DNA of 64,000 bases from assembly GCF_030499575.1 (NCBI RefSeq), contig NZ_JASTLC010000001.1, positions 3,186,001-3,250,000 on the forward strand. The letters run 5' to 3'. The stretch comes from Streptomyces sp. DG2A-72. Lineage in GTDB: Bacteria; Actinomycetota; Actinomycetes; Streptomycetales; Streptomycetaceae. Below, one piece after another: positions 48,301-56,100 of the stretch (its first letter is position 1; each line of letters begins with the position of its first letter). The notes beneath the pieces are model-generated. The model worked only from the letters and a program-made list of their open reading frames with translations. It ran no database searches and was not told the origin of the DNA. The position numbers and the translations under genes were made by a program.

Positions 48301-51178
48301 GGAACGCGGTCAGGTCGACGCGGCCGAGCTTGGGCAGGTCGACGACGAGGCTGTCGTTGCCGGGCAGGCCCACGCCGCCGTTCTTGGCCGGTCCCCCGGT
48401 GCCGGGCGGCGGTACGTGTGAGGCCGGGCTGCTGTCGAGCCCGCCCGTGGGGGTGTGCTGGACTGTGCCCGGTGTCGGGGGCGCGGTCAGCGCGTTCACC
48501 GGCGCCGGGTTCACCGCGGGCGTACCGCTGACGGGCACGTCCACCCGCCCGAGAGCGGACACGGGCGGTGCGTCCACATGGGCGGCCCCGGCCGGGACGT
48601 CCGACACGACCCCCTTGGGTCCGCCCGCGTTCCCGGTGACGGGGAGGTCCACGCGGCCCACGGACGGCACGTTGACGCTCCCTGCGGCCGGAACCTCGAC
48701 GCGACCCACGGACGGCACATTCACACTTCCCGTGGCCGGGACATCCACCCGGCCCACCGGCGACACACTCACACCCCCCGCCACCGGGACATCCACCCGC
48801 CCCACCGGCGACACACTCACACCCCCCGCCACCGAGACATCCACCCGCCCCACCGGCGACACACTCACACCCCCCGCCACCGAGACATCCACCCGCCCCA
48901 CCGGCGACACACTCACACCCCCCGCCACCGAGACATCCACCCGCCCCACCGGCGACACACTCACACCCCCCGCCACCGGGACATCCACCCGCCCCACCGG
49001 CGACAGGTTCACGTTCACGCTCGCGACCGACGGGACGTCCACGCGGCCGACGGACGGCACGTTCACGCTGCCGACCGACGGGACGTCGACCCGGCCCAGG
49101 GTCGAGCCGACGCCGTTCACCGAGGGGATGTCGGTCATCCGGGCGGCCATCGCCGGGGCGTCCACCCGCGCCGTCGTCGGGCCGTTCGACACCGCCCCTA
49201 GGCTCGGCACGTTGACCTGGTGCACGCCCACCGCGGGGACGTCCGGCGCGGCCCCCATGTTCACCGTGGGCGCGTTGACCTGCCCGAGGCCCATCGTGGG
49301 CACGTTGACCTGGGCGACGGCCGGGACGTCGACCTGGCCGACGGACGGTGTCGACACGGAACCGACGCCGTGCGCCGAGGGGATGTCGGTCACCCGCGCG
49401 TCCACCGAGGGCATGTCCACCCGCACCGCGGTCGGACCGGACGCCACCGAACTCAGACTCGGTACGTCGATCCGGGCGGCGCCGACCGCCGCGATGTCCC
49501 CCACGGCGATGTCGGCGCCCCGGAAGGCGCCCGTGCCGACCGCCCCGACCTGGCTGATCTGGCCCAGCTGCGGCAAGTTCATGTTGCCGAGCCCGACCGA
49601 CTGGGGCACGTTGACGCCGCCGAGCCCGCCCAGTGGGGGCATGTGGACACCGCTGGGTCCGGAAACGGCCGGCAGGTCGGTGATGCGGGCGCCGATGGCG
49701 GGGACGGGCGCGTTGAAGGACCCGCCGAGCCCGCTCAGACCGCCGGTGAGGTTGGTGCTGCCGATCGAGGGCGACAGGTTCACCGGCGGCAGGTTCGTCA
49801 GCCCCGAGCCGAGTCCGCCGGCTGGGGTGGGAGTGAAGCCGGTCAGGTTGATGTGCGACAGGCCGCCCAGGTCGGCGCCGGGCCGCAGCAGCGTGAGCCC
49901 CGACGCGGCGGCCCCGCTGATCTTGCTCGACACGCCGAGGAACTGGCCCCCGGCGAAGGCCCCGTACCGGTACATGCCGAAGACACCGCGGTCGATGACG
50001 CCGATCCTGAGCGCGAAGAGCAGGCCGTTGCCCATCTCGTCCGCGGCGACCGGCAGGAAGAACCGCAGCCCGTTGAGCCCGCGCACGCCGTTCAGCATCG
50101 AGCTGCCCAGCGAACTGCCCAGCCGCCCGATGCCGTTGAGGCCGCTGACCACGCTGCGCACCGCGAAGAAGCTCTTCACGCCCAGCAGGTTGATGACGGT
50201 CAGCTCGGTGGCCACCGGGAGGACTCCGAAACCCTTACCGAGGCCGGCCCCGCCCATGGTGAAGCCCTTGAGCCCAGGCATGAAGACCAGACCGGGCGTG
50301 AACCTCATCCCGCTGATGCCGCGCAGACCGTTCAGCCAGACTCCGGTTGCCCGGAAGGTGTCGTCGATGCCGAGGGTCAGCCGGCCGAGCAGCCCGAACG
50401 CGTTGGGCCCGCCCAGGAACAGGTTCCTGCCGCCCTGGAAGGCGGAGACACCGGCCCCCTTCAGCCCCTTGAACACCGCGCCGACGTTGATGCCCTTGGT
50501 GGTGGGCGCGATGACGCCAAGGATGGAGAGCACCAGTTCGGTGACGCTCGCCTTGCCCTGGGAGAAGTCCACCGCCGTCTTGATCAGCAGCGCCACGTTG
50601 AGCCCGATGGCGAACAGGGCCAGCGGACCGCCGACGATGATCGCGGGGATGATGAGGATCAGCGCCAGCCAGCCCAGCGCCTTCCAGAACTCCTCGCACT
50701 CGTCGATCGGCGAGGCGATGCTCTCCGCCGCCGTGGTCAGCGCGGTCGCCGCCGTCTCGGCGGCCTCCGACAGGATGCTCCCCGCGTCCTCGGCGGTGGA
50801 CTTGTGCGTCTCGCGTCCCTCGTCGTCGTCCTCGGCCAGCGCGGCCGCCGCGGTCAGGGCGGCGTCGGCCCGCTGCTGCTGGGTGCGCATCACACCGACA
50901 TAGGTCCGCAGCGCGGCCTGGGCGTCCTGGTGGGCCTGCCGGAACGTGGATACGTAGTTGCGCAGATCACCGTCGATCACCTTGCGCAGCGCGTCCGCCG
51001 TCTCGCCGATGAAGGCCCCGTCCGTGGTGTTCTTGATCTCCGTAAGCCCGGAGTCGATGGTGTCCGCCAGAGTGACCAGTTCGCCCTGCGAGGTGATGAT
51101 CTCCTCGATCCGGGCGGCGTCGCCCGGGGTGGGGTCACTGCCGAGGCCGAGCGCGCTCCAGTCGGCGGGACGAGCCAT
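42389..51178 (-). CDS. Giant (2929 aa) T7SS-type secreted or surface protein
   Basis: ATG at 51178 follows a perfect GGAGG. Residues 1-150 match the actinobacterial T7SS N-terminal signal domain (PADWSALGLGSDPTPGD, then ESX-like helices). A hydrophobic stretch (168-200) and a Gly/Leu-rich region follow to about 470, then a long low-complexity zone of V-x-V-P repeats, ending in 16-residue tandem repeats near 724-813. From about 1190 come two and a quarter almost identical 194-residue units (THVGGEYRVPGPGNRTVVYG and onward) and further beta-rich repeats of the same general kind to about 2600. The last 250 residues alternate Gly/Ala-rich hydrophobic segments (GLSIVGGALSGFIGGSASAA, GAAAGVIGGVTTGLA), possibly membrane-inserting. 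I see no nuclease, deaminase or protease motif, and no immunity gene. Role as toxin, adhesin or conduit is open. Confidence 0.85.
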   Translation of the reverse strand: MARPADWSALGLGSDPTPGDAARIEEIITSQGELVTLADTIDSGLTEIKNTTDGAFIGETADALRKVIDGDLRNYVSTFRQAHQDAQAALRTYVGVMRTQQQRADAALTAAAALAEDDDEGRETHKSTAEDAGSILSEAAETAATALTTAAESIASPIDECEEFWKALGWLALILIIPAIIVGGPLALFAIGLNVALLIKTAVDFSQGKASVTELVLSILGVIAPTTKGINVGAVFKGLKGAGVSAFQGGRNLFLGGPNAFGLLGRLTLGIDDTFRATGVWLNGLRGISGMRFTPGLVFMPGLKGFTMGGAGLGKGFGVLPVATELTVINLLGVKSFFAVRSVVSGLNGIGRLGSSLGSSMLNGVRGLNGLRFFLPVAADEMGNGLLFALRIGVIDRGVFGMYRYGAFAGGQFLGVSSKISGAAASGLTLLRPGADLGGLSHINLTGFTPTPAGGLGSGLTNLPPVNLSPSIGSTNLTGGLSGLGGSFNAPVPAIGARITDLPAVSGPSGVHMPPLGGLGGVNVPQSVGLGNMNLPQLGQISQVGAVGTGAFRGADIAVGDIAAVGAARIDVPSLSSVASGPTAVRVDMPSVDARVTDIPSAHGVGSVSTPSVGQVDVPAVAQVNVPTMGLGQVNAPTVNMGAAPDVPAVGVHQVNVPSLGAVSNGPTTARVDAPAMAARMTDIPSVNGVGSTLGRVDVPSVGSVNVPSVGRVDVPSVASVNVNLSPVGRVDVPVAGGVSVSPVGRVDVSVAGGVSVSPVGRVDVSVAGGVSVSPVGRVDVSVAGGVSVSPVGRVDVPVAGGVSVSPVGRVDVPATGSVNVPSVGRVEVPAAGSVNVPSVGRVDLPVTGNAGGPKGVVSDVPAGAAHVDAPPVSALGRVDVPVSGTPAVNPAPVNALTAPPTPGTVQHTPTGGLDSSPASHVPPPGTGGPAKNGGVGLPGNDSLVVDLPKLGRVDLTAFRDQHRTIRVFMQDDQALDFQHTFTNIPGLPDVRVEVTPTATGPRVVPATAGVRATYETPQGGGGQFLRVEQDLGDGSVRRTDYHLNAALNHEQIGTQVVRGIELQTLTPQAPPPHTTVAGPSGTNSTPAHAVNVPGLDGVRVDITPGSRPNIVNPNGVQGLRAERIGQDNIVRVEYVNGGETRHWDFDVDAHGTRLVGAERQITLQGGHFGGTTVGIDVLPGGTNGIRHLDVAGAPRPGGITHVGGEYRVPGPGNRTVVYGADYRHVYDELPLTRGALGDGVLRIDADGTVGVTGRPGVNVRVLPGNGGFHVGEANGSWLRVYGADGGYVHRVLPVPGGNLVRFPEGTRTTHDLLDAGGNPVPGARVETQPVGFRIENGGGQPHIVVNEAGVQTHTARRLDGGAADGEFVHRPVEGRPGGIVRTDVAGAPRPGGITHVGGEYRVPGPGNRTVVYGADYRHVYDELPLTRGALGDGVLRIDADGTVGVTGRPGVNVRVLPGNGGFHVGEANGSWLRVYGVDGGYVHRVLPVPGGNLVRFPEGTRATHDLLDAGGNPVPGARVETQPVGFRIENGGGQPHIVVNEAGVQTHTARRLDGGAADGEFVHRPVEGRPGGIVRTDVAGAPRPGGITHVGGEYRVPGPGNRTVVYGADYRHVYDELPLTRGALNGGVLRIDPVGTARLHGHPTATVVPQSGDGNGFRVLRGNDHVAVDIRGNHTAAVRELTGGTAPHANGEFVHTPVNGPAVLKHADGSAIPNSHLTVRADGSFLVEHPTALRVHRAADGRVDIDTVRLQNAAGAPIGQNVRAHPGGALELVDNNLAEIPNIKVTARPGGGHRVEQADGGFQLYGNDGRLDRSVIDTGQGGVFRVDDGNGTRLYDTVRLGDGIGTRFLRTDLNQLRVLDADLTPTPGNVTREPNGQYRVDGVGAPHQGEFKRYDADGRLDFQRINVIHEGQIKPNQHIEVTYPNPAAGGAKPTWQRIHLDAAGNPVPPNGNRPWYDGGTVDLKGIDHGRVRLLGHSGTEVFERRPLPFGNGGSIDAFHSAAGVGTFGRFNQRGVWTEFDGAGAAVRHGTRHWGESGRSYFDVTTIRGVDTRVRHFQQNPDGGHVLANLDRSVWTQSAGRGTWHRFDADYNHLAEGARKWGPGRGWTDTMAHPRTGASTVVHEKFGRFAPSPHDVRRYFQVEMGADGIPKRDWMSHSPHGKEIDRGETLSNGNFLETHRIAEQRPPFFARWAMSGDYRATSLADASWLRFDGRYQIHEWKLTPAAGGLPERGVRFVSMSGVTTDIARNGQVVRVTGKTPSGNDLTVGDVPLPNGVNRQANYLPWSEGAGKLDGHRTYVAADFHVPQGYQRGDILFQDRFTPNRADGDWYSPDPNKQWEVARTGFKDGTVIEYRPAPAVRPDGQAGNGDIAFQQNVHAGTGDWTKYDPHGMVVGRKDTWPDPAGGGNNTITITATGPAGAKTLEWHGPNGTHGIRQTQHQRGMETWAWDKESFQDFDGGRLIREHRLLGDGTTVDAWRVSRDPNTGAETWQWNKIDRHGNVMDFGGGAPHRVRNWIDSNGNVLPGWRPDARWQDQVATPDPNNPATINTMTVQEIPARPATGPIHSWATDAPFRVREYVPDVGGTFNSNVWKEFDNGIDIRRKTDLGDGTFLESEEWHKQWRRYGGPNGTTLLEQRAISGYIWNTDTFGRTTLIGRETNFIGALGEYRGFSRMWREPNRWDFGRSVGGEAVYTPFAGKAAQMLAVEMGQEWLLDFSMNLVVYGIVAAATGSEFGWNDVAKAAFGATVSAGVKGTLSAGHLATFRGGPWKTGLGQMDMGQPYSRRPNDDSWQSEFAGNEKVTRWRSGSYDFGLSIVGGALSGFIGGSASAAIFGVKDKDGNTVHLYGTDALLVGAAGAAAGVIGGVTTGLARTIITQNIAGRWYHRQGFFDIFVVAGMGKLANKIFANMYLTGAIRDSVVGDVGNSGGGA
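46307..47608 (-). repeat. 582-bp tandem repeat (2.24 copies) inside the giant gene
   Basis: Units 47608-47027 and 47026-46445 plus a partial third copy 46444-46307. They agree at nearly every base, including silent positions, so they were duplicated or converted recently. Each unit encodes 194 residues, so copy-number changes keep the frame. Confidence 0.9.
48741..49028 (-). repeat. 48-bp tandem repeat (six copies) inside the giant gene
   Basis: ACATCCACCC recurs at 48741, 48789, 48837, 48885, 48933 and 48981, exactly every 48 bp. The encoded 16-residue unit is VGRVDVSVAGGVSVSP. More degenerate copies continue on both sides within the V-x-V-P zone. There are no spacers between units, so this is not a CRISPR array. 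Confidence 0.9.
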
Positions 51179-51262
51179 CGGGGCGCCTCCTTCTGCTGCC
51201 GGGACGTGCGCCGGGACGCACGCGGACGTGACGTGGGACGTACGTACGGGCCGTCGTCCGTA

Positions 51263-51349
51263 CCGTCCACGCACCGGGACCCCGAGATGGTTCAACGCAT
51301 GGGAAAACAGTGCCTGTTGAACCATTCCGGGGTCCTGGTGCGTGGATGG
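51263..51349. promoter_or_regulatory. Mirror-image divergent ECF-type promoters
   Basis: An almost perfect 34-bp inverted repeat (51263-51296 and 51316-51349). Each arm carries TGAACC, a 17-bp spacer and CGTGGA: plus strand 51318-51323 and 51341-51346; minus strand 51294-51289 and 51271-51266. These are canonical -35 and -10 elements of ECF sigma promoters. They point at the ESX-like operon (start 51388) and the giant gene (start 51178). The ECF sigma encoded at 58958 is the obvious candidate to read them. Confidence 0.75.
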
Positions 51350-51387
51350 GGCGGAAGAGACGGACGGCACACCAGGAGGTACGACGC

Positions 51388-52329
51388 GTGGCGGACTTCT
51401 CCATCGACTACTCGGCCCTGCACACGGTCCAGAAGAAGATGCACGACCTGGCCGACCAGGCCGACTCGGGCGGTGCGACCGGGGCGTTCAAGGAGGTGGG
51501 CGAGGACACCTCCAGCGAGCGCAGGGCGGTCTTCGGTGACTCCGGTCTCTCCTCCGCGTTCAACCTCTTCTACCGCCGCTCCAGCTCCCGTACGAAGCAG
51601 GCCAAGGACGGGCTCGGCCAACTGGCGGACGTCTTCAGCTCCGTTGCCAACACCTTCTTCGACGCCGACGCCCAGCTCTCCAGCGCGGCGGGGCTGATGG
51701 GCTCCAGCATCGGCCTCGACGAATGGAAGAACGACACGGCGGCGTACGAGGCCTGGCAGGAGGACAAGACCGCTTGGGACGCCTACCTCGACAAGATCGG
51801 CGCCGGCGAGTACTTCGACCAGAACCCGGACGCCGACATCAGTGAGGTCTGCCGGGCCGACGGCGCCCCTTCCTGGTGCGAGACCTGGCAGAACGACGAG
51901 GACGCCCCCGATCCGCCGGGCCCCGCACCGGAGAAGCCCTCCGACGACCCGCCGACCACGTACACCTACGAGGACGAGCACGGGACGGTCGAGGTCAAGG
52001 TCGAGCTGAACGACCAGCACGACGTCATGAAGGAGACGTCGACGATCACCACCCCCGACGGCCAGTCCTACACGTCGGTCACCACGTACGACTCCGCCCC
52101 GAAGATCATCGATCCGGAGGGCGACGGCACCAAGGACGCCTTCGACGCCCGCGACTACACCATGGTCACCACCTACGCGGACGGTTCGAAGACCACCAGC
52201 GTCTTCACGATCAGCGACGACGGCTCGGGAACCATGACGAGCACCGACCAGGACGGCAAGGTCACCGTCTCCACCCGCTCCGGCCCGGACGCGGAATGGG
52301 TGACCCCCGAAGACGACGAAGAAGAGTAG
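51388..52329 (+). CDS. ESX-like T7SS substrate with acidic C-terminal domain
   Basis: A 313-aa protein without signal peptide. GTG at 51388 is preceded by AGGAGG at good distance. Residues 1-100 form a WXG100-like helical hairpin (FSIDYSALHTVQKKMHDLADQ, then FNLFYRRSSSRTKQAKDGLGQLADVF). A middle region follows with a short Trp-rich stretch (DEWKNDTAAYEAWQEDKTAW) and a Cys pair (EVCRADGAPSWCETW). The C-terminal half is a repetitive, acidic beta-rich domain (TYEDEHGTVEVKVELNDQ, TTYADGSKTTSVFTISDDG). First gene of the right arm, expressed from the mirrored promoter. Probable export substrate; function not known. Confidence 0.75.
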   Translation: MADFSIDYSALHTVQKKMHDLADQADSGGATGAFKEVGEDTSSERRAVFGDSGLSSAFNLFYRRSSSRTKQAKDGLGQLADVFSSVANTFFDADAQLSSAAGLMGSSIGLDEWKNDTAAYEAWQEDKTAWDAYLDKIGAGEYFDQNPDADISEVCRADGAPSWCETWQNDEDAPDPPGPAPEKPSDDPPTTYTYEDEHGTVEVKVELNDQHDVMKETSTITTPDGQSYTSVTTYDSAPKIIDPEGDGTKDAFDARDYTMVTTYADGSKTTSVFTISDDGSGTMTSTDQDGKVTVSTRSGPDAEWVTPEDDEEE

Positions 52330-52352
52330 AGACCGGGAAAGGACCCCTCCCC

Positions 52353-52664
52353 ATGGCAGCCAACATCAGCCTCTCCTACGCCGAGATCGAACGTGTCGCC
52401 GGCCTGCTGGACACGAGCGTCGACCAGACCCTGGTCCCGCGCATGGACGAGGCCAAGCAGGAAGTGGACACCCTCCTGGACACGGCTCTGATCCTCACCG
52501 AGTCCAGCCCCGCCCTCCAGGTCCAGTACGAGAAGTTCACCACCTCGCTGAAGGAGGCCACCGACAGCATCAAGGGTTACGCCGAGCAGTTCCGCAAGAT
52601 CATGGAGTCGGTGAAGGGGATGGACCACGACATCGCCGAGAAGGTCAACAGCAGCGGCCAGTAG
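52353..52664 (+). CDS. WXG100-like ESX protein (first of pair)
   Basis: A 103-aa helical protein of the size and pattern of EsxA/EsxB-type T7SS substrates: ISLSYAEIERVAGLLDTSVDQ, then LLDTALILTESSPALQVQYEKFTTSLKEATDSIKGYAEQF. The usual W-x-G turn is absent; the equivalent position reads ALILTESSP. ATG at 52353 follows AAAGGACCCC. It lies 23 bp behind the preceding gene and 63 bp before its partner, with which it probably forms a heterodimer for recognition by the ATPase at 53136. Confidence 0.8.
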   Translation: MAANISLSYAEIERVAGLLDTSVDQTLVPRMDEAKQEVDTLLDTALILTESSPALQVQYEKFTTSLKEATDSIKGYAEQFRKIMESVKGMDHDIAEKVNSSGQ

Positions 52665-52727
52665 CCCTCCGGGCCCGGTCACCCGTCCAGTAGCCCGAGC
52701 AGTCGGACACCCCTCAGGAGGATCACG

Positions 52728-53057
52728 ATGGCAGCAGGAAGTCCCGATGTCCTTTTCGATTACGACGAGATCGCCCGGGCCGCCACGGCCATGGGCAACA
52801 AGCTCACCGACATCTCCAACGAACTGACCGACCTGGAGACCACGGTGAGCGGCCTGCTCCAGGACGGCCTGGTCTTCGAGAAGGCCAGCCCCGCGCTCAG
52901 GGACGCGTACGAAGCCTTCAGCAAGCAGATGAAGTCCTCGGCCAGCAACATCGGGGAGTACGGCAAGAGCTTCCAGGACATCGGCGAGTCGATCGCCCAG
53001 TCCGACCAGGACATCGCCAACGAGGTCATCAAGGCCCAGAGCGAGGCGAACGCCTGA
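52728..53057 (+). CDS. WXG100-like ESX protein (second of pair)
   Basis: A 109-aa helical protein: VLFDYDEIARAATAMGNKLTD, then LLQDGLVFEKASPALRDAYEAFSKQMKSSASNIGEYGKSF. It is a clear paralogue of the preceding gene (the turn reads GLVFEKASPAL against ALILTESSPAL) and likewise has no W-x-G. A good AGGAGG precedes the ATG. The C-terminal VIKAQSEANA may hold the export signal, although the Y-x-x-x-D/E motif is not obvious. A strong hairpin ends the operon behind it. Confidence 0.82.
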   Translation: MAAGSPDVLFDYDEIARAATAMGNKLTDISNELTDLETTVSGLLQDGLVFEKASPALRDAYEAFSKQMKSSASNIGEYGKSFQDIGESIAQSDQDIANEVIKAQSEANA

Positions 53058-53073
53058 CCCAGTAGTAGAGCCA

Positions 53074-53131
53074 GCAGTGAAGAAGGGGGGTGGGGCCGCT
53101 GTCCAGCGGCCCCACCCCCCTTCTTCACTGC
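53074..53131. terminator. Bidirectional terminator between the ESX operon and the eccC-like gene
   Basis: A perfect 28-bp stem (53074-53101 and 53104-53131) with a minimal loop. It serves the plus-strand ESX operon and the minus-strand gene that ends at 53136; the right arm even reaches to within five bases of that stop. Confidence 0.9.
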
Positions 53132-53135
53132 CTGC

Positions 53136-56100
53136 TCAGCCGTCCAGCACCGTGAGCGGCACCTGGACCGCGATCGGGGCGCCCGCCTCGCTCGCCGTCC
53201 AGCCGCGGCCGGGGGCCAGCGGGGTACGGACCTGCTCGGAGGAGATCCGCACCCCGATGAGGTCGCCCTCCCCGATCGACTTCGGCCCGAGCAGGATGCC
53301 GCGCCGCGAACGGCGGGCCATACCGACCCAGCCGAGGGAACTCATCGACTCGGGCAGCCCGGCGAGCAGCAGGCCCTGCTGTCGGTCGCGCCCCGAAGTG
53401 GCAACCTGCCGGAGCACCTTGTCGGCCCCGCACGACAGGAGCAGGTCCGCGTCGTCCACGACGATGACCACCGGTTTCCCCGAGACCGCGCGCAGGGCCT
53501 GGGTGACCGCGTCCGCCGAGGGGTCGTGGTCGGTGATGACGTGGGCGAGATCGTGTGCGGCGAGCTGCCGCAGCTGCGAGTCGCGCGGCGCGAGGACGAC
53601 GAGTGCCGTGCCGCCCATCAGGAGGGACACGCACATGGAGGCGAGCGTCGTGCTGCGCCCCGAGCGCGGGGGCCCGGCGACCAGGAAGGAGCCGCCGCCG
53701 GCCGCGAAGTCGAAGCCCAGGGGCTCGGCAGTGTCGCCGCCGATGCCCACCAGGGCCCACAGCGGGCGGCGCTGGGCCTTGGGGACGCGGTCCACCGCCT
53801 CCTGGAAGCCGATCAGGGAAGGGAGTTCCTCGATGCGGAAGGGACGGCGGACGACCGGGAGCGCGGAGTCGCGCGCGGTGGTGCGGCGGCCGATCTCGGC
53901 CAGCGCCTCGCCCTGGTCGGCGCCGTCCTCGGTGGGCAGCAGCGCGATCTGGGCCTCGACACCGCTTGGGGCGTGCCAGCCGCGGCCGGGCGGGATGTGC
54001 GCCGGAACCTTGCCACGGCCCATTCCGGCGACGTTGTAGTCGCTGAGGTCGGCCTGCTTGAGCAGGAACCGGCTGTCGTTGTGGGCGGCGAGGCGGCCGC
54101 CCAGCAGGATGCGTTCGGAGGTGGCGATGACATGGATTCCGGCCGCCGCGCCCTCCCTCAGCAGCCGTACGACCTCGGAGTACAGCCGGCCCCCGTCGTA
54201 GTCGTCGAGCATCGCGCTGAGCGCGTCCCAGCCGTCGATGAGCAGCAGCAGACGGGCCGGGCGACGGTCCTTGGGGAGCTTGGCGCGCAGTTCGCCGATG
54301 CCGGCGGCGCTGTGCTGCGAGATCAAGCGCTGACGGGCCGTCAACTCTGCCGTCAGGCGGGAGATCAGCCGCTCCAGGCGTTCCGTGTCGTGCCGCGAGA
54401 CGACCGCTCCGCAGTGCGGCAGGGACTCCAGGGCGGCGAGACCGCCGCCGGCCGCGTCGATGCCGTAGATGTGCAGGTCGGAGCTGGGGATGACGAGGGC
54501 GGCGGAGCCCGCGACGGTCCGCAGGACCTGGGTGCGCCCGGAGCGGGGCGAGCCGATGACGTAGAGGTGGCCGAAACTCGCGAAGTCGATCGTGCCGAGC
54601 CGTTGTTGCTGCAACTGCGGGACGTCCATGAGGGCGTACGGCACCAGCGGCAGCCCACCGGGTTCGGGCGGCGGGCAGGGCGGCAGGGATTCCATGCGGA
54701 CGGTCTCGGCCAGCGGGGGCAGCCAGGGGCTGCGCTGCGGCTTGTAGTCGTCGAGGAGCTCGGCGGCCCGGCCGAGAGCCTCGACCAGGGCGCTCAGGTC
54801 GGTGACGGGTTCCTCGCCGCCGGTGCGGTACTCGAAGGGTTCGTGCTCGTCCTCCGCGGCCAGGTCGGCGGGGCGGCCCAGCCGGTTCCAGGTCAGCTCG
54901 ACCCCTCGTACGGGACGGGAAGGCGTCACCGATTCGGGCGTGGCGGCTGAGGCGCGCTCGGCGCCCACCCAGGCCGTCTGGAACGGGGTGGGGGCGCCGG
55001 ATCCGCGCCGGATGAGGGCGCGGCCCGGGGTGGAGGGCGAAATGCTGGCCGCTTCCGGCGCGTTGATGATGTCCTGGCTCTCGGAGCGGTCGGTCACCCG
55101 CAGGGCGATCCGGAGGTTGGTGTTGGCCTTGATCTCGTTGCTGACCGAGCCACCGGGCCGCTGGGTGGCCAGGACGAGGTGCAGGCCCAGCGAGCGGCCG
55201 CGCTGGGCGAGGCTGATCAGGCCCGGCACGAACTCGGGCAACTCCCTTACGAGGGTGGCGAATTCGTCGATGACCAGGAGCAGTCGGGGCAGCGCGGGCA
55301 GCTTCGGGTCGCGGGCCCGCTTGGCCCGGTACTCGGGATGGTCCTTGGCCTCGACGTCGGCCAGCACGCGTTCACGGCGGCGCAGTTCGGCGTCCAGCGA
55401 GGCCAGGGCCCGCTGCACCAGATGACCGTCCAGGTCGGTGATCATGCCGAGGGTGTGCGGGAGTTCGGCGCACTCGCTAAAGGCGCTGCCGCCCTTGTAG
55501 TCGACCAGCACGAAGGCCAGTTCGTCGGGCCGGTTGACGGCGGCCAGTGAGGCGATCATGGTCTGCAGCAGCTCGGACTTGCCGGATCCCGTGGTGCCGC
55601 CGATCAGCCCGTGCGGCCCGTCCCTGACCAGGTCGAGGCGGAGCTCGCCCTCGTACCCGGCGCCGAGCGTGAACATGGTGGAGGCCGGCCGGCGGGCCCA
55701 ACCCGCCGCTATCGCGGCCGGGTCGGGCGGTTCCTGGCCGAGCAGCGGCAGCAGCCGTACGTCGGAGGGCAGCCCGGAGTCGCTGTCGACCGTGACGTCC
55801 CGCACGGGCGCGAGAGCGCGGGCGACCTCCTCGCACCAGTCGGCGCCGACCAGGTCGGCCCGGATGTCCTCCACGGAGGGCACTCCGGACGCCCGTACGG
55901 TCAGCCGGTTGCCCTCCGCCGTGATGACGGCGGTGCACTCCTCGGGCAGCAGCCGTTCGCGTTCGTCCACGCACAGACTGAAGATCCGCACACCGGGTCC
56001 GCCGGTCAGGACCTGGACGACGCCGGGCACGTCCCGCAGCCGACGGGCACCGTCGAGGACGACCAGCACATCCGGTTCGCGCAGCAGGGTGTGGCCCAGC

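Noticed and set aside
48741..49028. Possible CRISPR array
   Set aside because: The 48-bp units are adjacent without spacers, lie in an open reading frame and encode a 16-residue protein repeat. No cas gene is near.
42527..50903. Very long plus-strand open frames (over 900 and 1200 codons) opposite the giant T7SS gene
   Set aside because: They follow the third-position GC pattern of the minus-strand gene, share its repeats, and have no ribosome binding site or domain. The minus-strand gene has a perfect GGAGG and a T7SS signal domain.
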